8,625 bases of DNA. It comes from a bacterium (GTDB lineage Bacteria > Patescibacteriota > Minisyncoccia > Moranbacterales > DUUL01). The DNA lies in the NCBI GenBank assembly GCA_030626045.1, contig DAOUPS010000036.1, forward strand, positions 1-8,625, written 5' to 3'. Position numbers and translations under genes: made by a program. The notes beneath the pieces are model-generated. The model ran no database searches. It worked only from the letters and a program-made list of their open reading frames with translations, and was not told the origin of the DNA. How positions within the stretch are numbered: the first letter of the stretch is position 1; each line of letters begins with the position of its first letter. Shown piece by piece: positions 1 to 6,689 of this stretch.

Positions 1-1146
1 AAAGAAATCTCATTGGACGGATTGAGATTTAAGAACGTGTCAGGAAAAATATTCAAATTAAAATGTCTTACAATAAATTTCAAAGAGTTAAAAGTTATTT
101 TTTTGAAAAACACCAGCTTTGTAATTCGCAATTCAAAAGAAAATCTGCGGCTTATTGATCCGGCCGGAAATATTGTTGATATTGTTGAGATTAAAAGATC
201 CGCACCCTCAGGCATTTCTTATGGCTGGAGCACGGAAAGGAAATGGAGCTGGAACAGAGAAATTTCACCCGGCCGCTCCAATATCGCGAACAAACTGCCA
301 AAAATTCTCATTAAAAGACAAAAAAGGATCTATAAAGATACCTATGCCGTATTTGATGCATCCAAAACAAAAGATAAAGACAAAGACTGCTTGAAATTTC
401 GCTGGAATTTTGGAGATGGCCATCGAAGTTATTTGAAAAAAACAAAGCACAAATATTCCGAAACAGGCACATTTCATGTGTTATTGGAAGTCAATGACGG
501 ATATGAAGCGGTAAGAAAAGATTTTAAAATTCGTGTAAGAAAATATCCTCATTACGATTTGCAAATAGTGCGGCTCATGCCTAACCCTTTGGGGTCTGAT
601 AGAGGCAATGAGACACTAACAATACGGAACAACACGAAAAAGAAAATAAATTTGTGCGGATATTATATTGCGACGGGAAGAAATAAAAGGGTGAGCCTAA
701 GACATCCGATATATGATGATTTTACTATTAGTCCGCACAAGGAAAAATCATTAAAAAATGGTGATATTTGTAAATTTTCGCTTTATAATACAAAAGGAGC
801 TGCTGTACTTCTTGCTCCTGACGGAAGCAAAATAGATTCGATAAAATATCAAAAAGACAAAATAGGCAGCAACGACGTTTATTTTAAAGACAAAGATAAT
901 ATTTGGAGGTGGATCGAAGGAATAAAAGACAGCTCTTCAAAAGTAGGTGTGGCGGCTGTTGCTATTAAAGAGACTGAAAAAATTCAACAGCGATTTCAAT
1001 GGCACAGAGTGACCCGGAATGAGAAGCTGAAAATGTGTGAAGCGGGCAGAAAACAGGAGATCGCGAATTGGATAAACAAAAGAGAAGTATGGCTTCGATA
1101 TTTAGGCAAAATTCTTAAAACACAGATTTTTGTTTTTGACGTGTAA
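1..1146 (+). CDS. LTD-PKD-LTD surface-type protein, 5' end outside the window
   Basis: The reading frame is open from base 1, so the gene begins upstream; a TTG at 13 is only an internal codon. The visible 381 residues (numbered from base 1) show the end of a lamin-tail-like domain (about 1-95), a PKD domain (about 113-180) with the hallmark WNFGDG at 135-140 and a closing TGTFHVLLEVNDG strand, and a second lamin-tail-like domain (about 185-304; PNPLGSDRGNETLTIRNN at its start, DPAG/DGSK-type turns, WRW at its end). A basic tail of about 75 residues with no recognisable domain follows. LTD and PKD are beta-sandwich folds usually found in extracellular proteins; I recall this LTD-PKD-LTD order from Parcubacteria, sometimes attached to nuclease domains that would lie in the missing part. 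Function is unknown; substrate or polymer binding at the cell surface is inference. The gene ends in TAA. Confidence 0.85.
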   Translation, partial: KEISLDGLRFKNVSGKIFKLKCLTINFKELKVIFLKNTSFVIRNSKENLRLIDPAGNIVDIVEIKRSAPSGISYGWSTERKWSWNREISPGRSNIANKLPKILIKRQKRIYKDTYAVFDASKTKDKDKDCLKFRWNFGDGHRSYLKKTKHKYSETGTFHVLLEVNDGYEAVRKDFKIRVRKYPHYDLQIVRLMPNPLGSDRGNETLTIRNNTKKKINLCGYYIATGRNKRVSLRHPIYDDFTISPHKEKSLKNGDICKFSLYNTKGAAVLLAPDGSKIDSIKYQKDKIGSNDVYFKDKDNIWRWIEGIKDSSSKVGVAAVAIKETEKIQQRFQWHRVTRNEKLKMCEAGRKQEIANWINKREVWLRYLGKILKTQIFVFDV

Positions 1147-1163
1147 TTATGATGTGGTATAAT
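1136..1163 (+). promoter_or_regulatory. Strong sigma70-type promoter with extended -10
   Basis: TTGACG (1136-1141), a 16-bp spacer and TATAAT (1158-1163), preceded by TGG at 1155-1157 as an extended -10. It overlaps the 3' end of the upstream gene. Transcription would start near 1170 and give a leader of about 150 nt before the ATG at 1320. Confidence 0.7.
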
Positions 1164-1166
1164 TAC
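1143..1166. promoter_or_regulatory. Inverted repeat over the -10 region (possible operator)
   Basis: Perfect 8-bp arms GTAATTAT (1143-1150) and ATAATTAC (1159-1166) are separated by 8 nt. The right arm contains most of the -10 box. No U-tract follows, so it is not an intrinsic terminator. Placement fits an operator for a dimeric repressor, but the AT-rich arms make chance more likely than usual. Confidence 0.4.
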
Positions 1167-1263
1167 GAAGCATGAAGCTTTTTAATAAAATACAAAACAA
1201 TAACTAATAACAGGACTGTTCCCAAACTAGCTCCTACCAAAAATTTCCTAATTTTTGCCAACG

Positions 1264-1283
1264 CCTGCCTGCCGGTAGGCAGG
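1264..1283. repeat. Intergenic palindromic repeat typical of CPR genomes
   Basis: CCTGCCT (1264-1270) and AGGCAGG (1277-1283) form a perfect 7-bp stem around a GCCGGT loop. It is much more GC-rich than its AT-rich surroundings. I recall near-identical dispersed palindromes in Parcubacteria intergenic regions. It would lie in the leader of the 1320 gene. No second full copy occurs in the window. Confidence 0.65.
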
Positions 1284-1319
1284 AAGCTGATTTGAAAACA
1301 ATCCCATAAAAAAACAAAA

Positions 1320-1823
1320 ATGAAAAAAATTTTGCTAGTCCTCGTGGTAGTGGTAGTTTTTGTTGCTGTTGCGCTCGGATTAACAATTAAAAAAACAAAA
1401 CAGCAAGACTTACTTAAACAGCGGTATTTTAAGCAACAAGAACAAAGCGGTCAGAATGAGCGCCAAAACGAAAATGACGCCGCGAGTAAATTTATCAACG
1501 GAGTGAAAGAGTCGAAAGAGTTTATTGGAGTGATCGATACAATTTATGTTCCCAAAGAACAGGATGTTTGCTTTTTCAAGGTTGAAGCTGACGTAATTAA
1601 TATCGATGAGCTTAAAGATATGGACTTCACACGAAAATCAATGGAATTACCAATGACGAAACAGATATATCGTGTTGCCGTTGATGATAATACGGAACTC
1701 AAGAACGTTGACAAAAGAAGCGATATTAAATCCGGTGATATGGTAAGGATCGTGTCCGGCTCAAGCATTTACGATGCAAAAGAATTTACTGCTTTAGAGG
1801 TCGAAGTTGTTGCGACGCGTTAG
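1320..1823 (+). CDS. Small membrane-anchored protein, function unknown
   Basis: A 167-residue protein. Residues 1-24 (MKKILL, then a run of V/F/A/L) form one hydrophobic helix after two lysines. There is no AXA cleavage site, so an uncleaved N-terminal anchor with the rest outside the cell is likely. Residues 25-60 are a polar Gln/Asn/Lys-rich linker. Residues 65-167 alternate hydrophobic and charged residues (FIGVIDTIYV, YRVAVDDNTEL, IKSGDMVRIVSG, FTALEVEVV), as expected for a small beta-barrel, possibly OB-like; the fold is inference. I do not recognise a named family. The start is ATG with no Shine-Dalgarno motif, preceded by an A-rich stretch; a strong promoter lies about 150 nt upstream. 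The gene sits between two large envelope-type proteins and stops (TAG) 40 nt before the Ig-repeat gene, which suggests a shared surface role. Confidence 0.8.
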   Translation: MKKILLVLVVVVVFVAVALGLTIKKTKQQDLLKQRYFKQQEQSGQNERQNENDAASKFINGVKESKEFIGVIDTIYVPKEQDVCFFKVEADVINIDELKDMDFTRKSMELPMTKQIYRVAVDDNTELKNVDKRSDIKSGDMVRIVSGSSIYDAKEFTALEVEVVATR

Positions 1824-1837
1824 TGAAGTATTATAAT
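1810..1837 (+). promoter_or_regulatory. Promoter candidate for the Ig-repeat gene
   Basis: TTGCGA (1810-1815), a 16-bp spacer and a consensus TATAAT (1832-1837), with the -35 inside the end of the preceding gene. The start of transcription would be near 1844, giving a leader of only about 20 nt. An imperfect AT-rich inverted repeat (1827-1857) overlaps the -10. Confidence 0.5.
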
Positions 1838-1863
1838 TCTTTATAACTATAAATACTAGATCA

Positions 1864-4800
1864 ATGATTAAATATCCCACTTTCCATAAATTTATGGGGA
1901 TCGTGGCCGCGGTTTTTGTACTTGTGGCCATTGGTGTCGTAAAACATGCACAGGCGGCAGTTCCTGTCATCTCATTCTCTGCTGATTCAACTGTGATTCC
2001 GGTCAATACTTCAACGAATCTTAATTGGGACGTAACAGATGCGGTTTCCTGCACGGCATCCGGATCATGGAGCGGTAATCAACCATTGTCAGGTACATAT
2101 GATACGGGAAATTTGCTAAGCGACGCAACATATGTTTTAACATGTACGGGCGATTCTGCAGAAACAAATTCAAGTCAAGTAACAATTACTGTTGCTGATC
2201 CGCCGGAACTGACATTTTTTGCCGACGACACAGCTATTTCGTATAATACTTCCACTAACTTGAATTGGTCATCGGTTAATGCTGACTCATGTGTTGCTTA
2301 TGATGCGTGGACAGGTGATGTCGGTGTATCGGGAACGTACAATACCGGAAATCTTATTTCCTCAAAAGTATATACGCTTCAGTGCACGGGTCCCGGAGGA
2401 ACAGCTACGAAATCAGTGCAAATTACAATCGAGTCGCCAACATCACCGCCAGAACTTGATTTTAGCTCTGACAATTATTTTATTGAATATAACGAGTCAG
2501 TAACTTTACAGTGGAATTCAACAAATACTGATGCCTGTATTGCTTCGGGGTCATGGTCCGGAACCAAACCTCTTTCCGGAACGCAGGATTCAGGCAATCT
2601 TCAGAGTGATAAGAATTATGTATTGACGTGTACCGGAGAAGGGGGAAGTATCACGCGATTTGTGATAATTGTTGTCGCACCGCAAATAATTGATCCTCCC
2701 GAACTCACATTTACGGCTGATGATCAAAATATAGACTATGAAGCGTCAACAACTTTGAATTGGACTTCAACCAATGCGACTTCCTGCACAGCATCCGGAT
2801 CATGGAGCGGCAACCGGTCATTATCGGGTACATATGACACAGGGGCATTATATACAACCAGGACATATACTTTAACTTGTGTGGGAGGCGGCGGAAGCGT
2901 TTCGCAAAATATTACGGTGAATGTTGGTGAGAATCCGTTTCCTCCGCCAACCTTGAATTTCAATGCTGATAATAATGCGATTCTATACAATTCTTCGACG
3001 GATTTAAATTGGAGTACAGTGGATGCGACATCTTGCACAGCGTCGGGATCATGGTCCGGAGCGAAGCCGCTTGCCGGAAGCGAGAACACGGGAAATTTGA
3101 CAAGCGATAAAACTTATCGATTAACCTGCACAGGACCGGGCGGTTCAACCACAAAGAATGTGACAGTTATAGTTGGTGATCCCATTATCCCACCAAGTGT
3201 TTCTTTCTGGGCTGATGATTATAGCGTGAATTATAATTCAGGGACAGTTGTCAGGTGGACGTCTAATGACGCGAATTGGTGCCAGCTTTCATATGGCACT
3301 TCAACACAAAATGTTGCGCTGGACGGCAGTTACGCAACAGGAAGTCTGTTTAATGACATGATCTATTCTCTGTCGTGCGGAAACGCGGCCGGAACGACAA
3401 CGAAAACACTTACAATTACTGTGAATATGGTTGGACCAGTGCCTACGATCAATCTGTGGGCTGATGAAAATCCAATTGATTATGGGTCTTCGACTACTGT
3501 TCGCTGGACAACCGAAAATGCTAATGAATGCCAGATGTCCGGTGTCGGCGATGTTTCCGTGAATGGTTCGATCGGAACAGGGACGCTGTACAGTCCGAAA
3601 ACATACACGTTACATTGTGTCGGGCCTGGAGGAGAAGATGAAGATAGCTTAACAATCAATATTCGTGAGGACACTATTCCTTCTGATCCGCCCGATCTGT
3701 TATTTTGGGCTGACAACTATTTACTTCTGGAGGGGGAAAATACTGACTTACATTGGATCGCGTCAAATGCTGATTGGTGCCAAGCTTCACTGGGATGGTC
3801 GGGAAGCAAGCCAATGAGCGGTGATCAGAATACCGGACCGTTATACACTACTACCAGTTACAAATTGAAATGTGGAAATATTCAAGGGAGCGTATCAAAA
3901 ACGCTTACGATTGAAGTTGGAAATTTGCCTGACGTACAATTGGATTTTTGGGCCGATGAATACAGTATTCCGAATAATGGGAACACAACATTGCGTTGGC
4001 ATTCAATAAATGCGAATTATTGCATGACTCTTGGCGGCGAGTGGGGCTGGAACAATCCCAGGCCGCTTGATGGAACGGAAAACACCGGACCACTTTCGAA
4101 CTTTGCGAATCTATATGTTTTACGGTGCGTGAACTGGCTTTCATCAGAAGCAAAATCCGTAACAATATTTGCGGGGGATCCTCCTCCAAGCGTATCATTC
4201 TATGCGGCCAGTTACACTATTGGTTATAATACGCCAGCAACGCTCTTTTGGGATGCGTTTAATTCCACATATTGTGAAGCCTGGTCAAATAATTCGGATG
4301 AGCTGACATGGAATGAAAATAATATGGCAGTTTCAGGATCACAACAAACAACAAACCTTAGGAAGAACACCAGATTCTATATTCGTTGCCACGGTCCCGG
4401 CGGAAGCGCAACGAAAAGGTTAGGAGTAAGAGTGGCGTCTCCGGATGCCCAAGTTCCGGCGATAAGCTTCTGGGCAGATGATTATATAGTGCCCGAGAAT
4501 GGATTTACTGCTGTGAATTGGACAAGCCAGAACGCGGATGGATGTAGAGCTATCTCAACTCCCAATGTTGCCGGATGGAGCGGAAATAAGGCGACAAGCG
4601 GAAGCAATAATAGCGTGGGACCATTCACTCAAGATTCAGAACTACAGCTTGTTTGCTGGAATGGATCGGCATCCAGCTCAGCTATGCTTAATATTCAAGT
4701 CGGTGAGGGCACGGTTGCGAGGCCAAACCTGAGTTTTTGGGCGGATGCTTATGCTTTGGCATCAGGAGATAATACATGGCTTCGCTGGAGAACGCTTAAT

Positions 4801-5661
4801 GTTGATGGCGACAGTTGCGTAGCCACAGGAGATTGGAGCGGCAACAAAAATGCCGGGGTAGGCAGTGAAAATACCGGTGCGATAACAACGAGCAAACACT
4901 ATGTGCTTAAGTGCAGTAATGAAGGAGGGGAGACTGAGAGTTTTGTTAATATAAACGTTGGAGGACCGGCTGATCCGCCTACACTGACATTTCTGGCTGA
5001 TGATTATGATATTGAAGACGGACAGAATGTAGAGTTGACATGGACAAGTACCAATGCGGCCAATTGTTTTGCAACCAATGATCCGTCTGGGCAATGGAGC
5101 GGTGGCGTGGACCTAAGCGGCAGTCAAGGAGTAACGCCGCATTTTTCAACAACATACGTATTAACATGTGTAGGGGAAGGAGGCAGTATTACAGTAAATG
5201 TGCCTATTTCAGTAGCTAAAGTAATTGTCTGTCCTTCAAATGTACAACTCAAAAAAGGCAGAACTATGCTGCTCACAGCATACTATAAGCAAAACGCTGA
5301 TATGAATTTCTCATGCACGAATCTTGCAGGATCGGATGACGTGACAAGTGCATCCAGTCCGTTTCCTACAAATTGGTCTACTTCTGACAGCAGTCTTGTT
5401 TCTTTACAGGGAACGCCCGGTTTGATCAAGGCTGAAGATTATACTATGGGAACGGTGGATGTGTGTGCGGAATACAAAGAGATCAAAGGGTGTGCCGGAG
5501 TGCAAGTTGTTTTAACATGCTGGCAGTGCGAGACTGACGGATCGTGTACTCCCGCTCCCACTCCGCATGATGTATGTCCTGAACAACATTTTTCGGATAA
5601 AGCATCATGCTTGCGTGTTTGCGGACTGAAGTGGGGAAGCTGGAGAGAAGTTACTCCATAA
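1864..5661 (+). CDS. Large secreted protein with 13 tandem Ig-like repeats and Cys-rich C-terminus
   Basis: A 1265-residue protein. Residues 1-32 are a signal peptide (K3, H8, K9; hydrophobic 10-26; likely cleavage at AQA/A, 31-32). Thirteen repeats of 79-91 residues follow, starting near residues 34, 113, 195, 278, 360, 443, 525, 609, 689, 773, 864, 954 and 1038. Each has the pattern P-x-L-x-F-x-AD, then an invariant W a few residues before the first Cys, often ASGSWSG, SG-x-x-x-TG-x-L, Y-x-L-x-C (second Cys) and GGS-x-T, ending in a V-x-V strand. Residues 1120-1215 resemble a Big2 domain (NWSTSDSSLVSL); 1219-1265 is a Cys-rich tail. All 36 cysteines lie outside the signal peptide. There is no LPXTG signal or C-terminal membrane helix. 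Known for such folds: rigid extracellular stalks or adhesins. A host-contact role is inference. ATG start without Shine-Dalgarno; tandem TAA TAA stops. Confidence 0.93.
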   Translation: MIKYPTFHKFMGIVAAVFVLVAIGVVKHAQAAVPVISFSADSTVIPVNTSTNLNWDVTDAVSCTASGSWSGNQPLSGTYDTGNLLSDATYVLTCTGDSAETNSSQVTITVADPPELTFFADDTAISYNTSTNLNWSSVNADSCVAYDAWTGDVGVSGTYNTGNLISSKVYTLQCTGPGGTATKSVQITIESPTSPPELDFSSDNYFIEYNESVTLQWNSTNTDACIASGSWSGTKPLSGTQDSGNLQSDKNYVLTCTGEGGSITRFVIIVVAPQIIDPPELTFTADDQNIDYEASTTLNWTSTNATSCTASGSWSGNRSLSGTYDTGALYTTRTYTLTCVGGGGSVSQNITVNVGENPFPPPTLNFNADNNAILYNSSTDLNWSTVDATSCTASGSWSGAKPLAGSENTGNLTSDKTYRLTCTGPGGSTTKNVTVIVGDPIIPPSVSFWADDYSVNYNSGTVVRWTSNDANWCQLSYGTSTQNVALDGSYATGSLFNDMIYSLSCGNAAGTTTKTLTITVNMVGPVPTINLWADENPIDYGSSTTVRWTTENANECQMSGVGDVSVNGSIGTGTLYSPKTYTLHCVGPGGEDEDSLTINIREDTIPSDPPDLLFWADNYLLLEGENTDLHWIASNADWCQASLGWSGSKPMSGDQNTGPLYTTTSYKLKCGNIQGSVSKTLTIEVGNLPDVQLDFWADEYSIPNNGNTTLRWHSINANYCMTLGGEWGWNNPRPLDGTENTGPLSNFANLYVLRCVNWLSSEAKSVTIFAGDPPPSVSFYAASYTIGYNTPATLFWDAFNSTYCEAWSNNSDELTWNENNMAVSGSQQTTNLRKNTRFYIRCHGPGGSATKRLGVRVASPDAQVPAISFWADDYIVPENGFTAVNWTSQNADGCRAISTPNVAGWSGNKATSGSNNSVGPFTQDSELQLVCWNGSASSSAMLNIQVGEGTVARPNLSFWADAYALASGDNTWLRWRTLNVDGDSCVATGDWSGNKNAGVGSENTGAITTSKHYVLKCSNEGGETESFVNINVGGPADPPTLTFLADDYDIEDGQNVELTWTSTNAANCFATNDPSGQWSGGVDLSGSQGVTPHFSTTYVLTCVGEGGSITVNVPISVAKVIVCPSNVQLKKGRTMLLTAYYKQNADMNFSCTNLAGSDDVTSASSPFPTNWSTSDSSLVSLQGTPGLIKAEDYTMGTVDVCAEYKEIKGCAGVQVVLTCWQCETDGSCTPAPTPHDVCPEQHFSDKASCLRVCGLKWGSWREVTP
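1963..5220 (+). repeat. 13 tandem coding repeats of about 250 bp
   Basis: Repeat units begin near 1963, 2200, 2446, 2695, 2941, 3190, 3436, 3688, 3928, 4180, 4453, 4723 and 4975. Units 1-5 are mainly of a YNxST / SCTASGSWSG type; units 6-12 mostly carry F-W-AD-(D/E)-Y instead. DNA similarity is strongest between units 1 and 4 around the first Cys codon (2047-2075 against 2782-2810, 28 of 29 bases identical). Most other units have diverged well at DNA level. Confidence 0.9.
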
Positions 5662-5691
5662 TAAAATTTTTTAGGCAGGCTCTGAAATGAT

Positions 5692-5717
5692 AAAACCGGA
5701 CACTAATGTCCGGTTTT
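5692..5717. terminator. Bidirectional intrinsic terminator between convergent genes
   Basis: A perfect 11-bp stem, AAAACCGGACA (5692-5702) with TGTCCGGTTTT (5707-5717), and a 4-nt CTAA loop. The A-run on one side and T-run on the other let it act in both directions. It lies about 30 nt beyond the stop of the Ig-repeat gene (5661) and 29 nt from the efp stop (5747). Confidence 0.9.
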
Positions 5718-5746
5718 GTCCAGCTTGAAAACAATTCCGTATTAAC

Positions 5747-6310
5747 TTAGCTGTTCGCCCTCTCAGCATATTTCCCTGTCTGTGTATTAATACGGATCTT
5801 ATCACCGGTTTTTATAAACAAAGGAGTATTTATTTTTGCTCCTGTTTCTATAACAACCCGTTTCGAGCCGCCATCAGATGTGTTGCCACGAATTGACGGC
5901 GGTGCCTCGGTAACTTCAAATTCCATTTTAATTGGAAGTTCAATGTTAATGGGATATTCATTAAAGTACAAAATGTCGATTTCAGTTCCCTCTGTTAGGA
6001 ATTTAGTATTTTCTCCAATTACAACTGCGTCAATGTCAAACTGCTCATATGAGCTACAGTCCATAAAAAAATACCTGTTATTGCTGCTATAAAGAAATTG
6101 AGCTTTTCTCGTTTCGATCACAGCCGATTCGATCTTATCAGCGCCTTGAAAAGTTTTGCTGATACAGGCTCCTGTCTTTAGGTTTTTCAGCTTTGTCCGT
6201 AGAACAGCTCCCGCGCGTCCGCTCTTTGAATGTTGTGAAAACAACACGACGAAAGGCTCATCATTCACAATGATTCTTGTTCCGACTTTTATTTTAGTGA
6301 GAGTGAGCAT
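5747..6310 (-). CDS. efp: Elongation factor P
   Basis: A 187-residue protein, the normal EF-P length. EF-P binds ribosomes stalled at proline runs, between the P and E sites, and speeds peptide bond formation. The KOW-like N-terminal domain (about 1-62) contains the loop SKSGRAGA and then TKLKNLKTG; the OB-type middle domain (about 65-125) and C-terminal domain (about 127-187) follow. The C-terminal signature is clear (RVVIETGAKINTPLFIKTGD, about residues 151-170), as is RGNTSDGGSK before it. The loop-tip residue that aligns with E. coli Lys34 is Arg32 here, the type rhamnosylated by EarP in Pseudomonas and Neisseria; whether it is modified here cannot be seen. ATG start with no Shine-Dalgarno. 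The gene lies 146 nt after rpsR, with a terminator-like hairpin in between, so it may be transcribed partly by readthrough. Confidence 0.97.
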   Translation of the reverse strand: MLTLTKIKVGTRIIVNDEPFVVLFSQHSKSGRAGAVLRTKLKNLKTGACISKTFQGADKIESAVIETRKAQFLYSSNNRYFFMDCSSYEQFDIDAVVIGENTKFLTEGTEIDILYFNEYPINIELPIKMEFEVTEAPPSIRGNTSDGGSKRVVIETGAKINTPLFIKTGDKIRINTQTGKYAERANS

Positions 6311-6330
6311 AGATTGTTGGCTGGATCATG

Positions 6331-6374
6331 AAAAACAAAAAACGCCTCTTTGTACCTATACAACTTTGAAGCGT
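6331..6374 (-). terminator. Terminator-like hairpin between rpsR and efp
   Basis: On the minus strand, ACGCTTC (6374-6368) pairs with GAGGCGT (6348-6342) in seven pairs including one G-U. Inside it TTGTA pairs with TACAA around a TAGG loop. A TTTTTTG-TTTTT tract follows (6341-6331). It would end the rpsF-ssb-rpsR transcript, or act as an attenuator for efp, whose ATG lies just 20 nt further on. Confidence 0.6.
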
Positions 6375-6456
6375 GAAGAAACCATTTTCAAATTAGCTTC
6401 TGCCAAAGATCATTAGTTTCAATTCGCAGAATACACTTGGAAATAGTTTCATAGAT

Positions 6457-6669
6457 TTAACGAGCAACGAATGGTAAAAGGCCGATAATACGCGAACGTT
6501 TAATGGCTTTTGAGAGGACTCGTTGATGTTTTTTGCATGTACCGGTTCTCCGAGTCGGAATAATTTTTCCAACAGTATTAATAAACCGCCGTAATAAAAT
6601 CACATCCTTATAATCTATTTGCTTGATATCATTCGCGCAAAAATAACAGTTCTTTGAATCTTTTGTCAT
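6457..6669 (-). CDS. rpsR: 30S ribosomal protein bS18
   Basis: A 70-residue protein covering the whole bS18 family length, with the diagnostic IDYKD (18-22), GKIIPTRRTGT (34-44) and AIKRSRIIGLLPF (55-67). bS18 forms a heterodimer with bS6 on the platform of the small subunit. This is the cysteine-containing (C+) form: Cys8, Cys11, Cys45 and His48 give a CxxC...CxxH set able to bind zinc; many bacteria have lost it. It starts 20 nt after the ssb stop and is the last gene of the rpsF-ssb-rpsR operon. The upstream sequence has no Shine-Dalgarno motif. rplI, which follows rpsR in many bacteria, is not present; a hairpin and then efp follow instead. Confidence 0.97.
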   Translation of the reverse strand: MTKDSKNCYFCANDIKQIDYKDVILLRRFINTVGKIIPTRRTGTCKKHQRVLSKAIKRSRIIGLLPFVAR

Positions 6670-6689
6670 GGTGTATCGGTATATAATCG

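Noticed and set aside
13..15. TTG as the start of the first gene
   Set aside because: The frame stays open to base 1 and the first lamin-tail-like domain is cut short, so the gene begins outside the window.
1168..1183. AAGC/GCTT hairpin followed by TTT as a terminator for the first gene
   Set aside because: A 4-bp stem is too short, and it lies just at the start point of a strong promoter.
1172..1207. 11-codon mini-frame starting just after the predicted transcription start
   Set aside because: Too short and without regulatory codon pattern; likely chance in AT-rich DNA.
1239..1256. AAAAATT/AATTTTT hairpin as a terminator
   Set aside because: Only A-T pairs, so the stem is too weak for an intrinsic terminator.
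2736..3089. 117-residue minus-strand frame opposite the Ig repeats
   Set aside because: Antisense shadow of the repetitive coding sequence; other minus-strand frames across 1864-5661 are the same.
1963..5220. Regular repeats considered as a CRISPR array
   Set aside because: The units are about 250 bp, diverged and continuously coding in one frame; they are protein-domain repeats.
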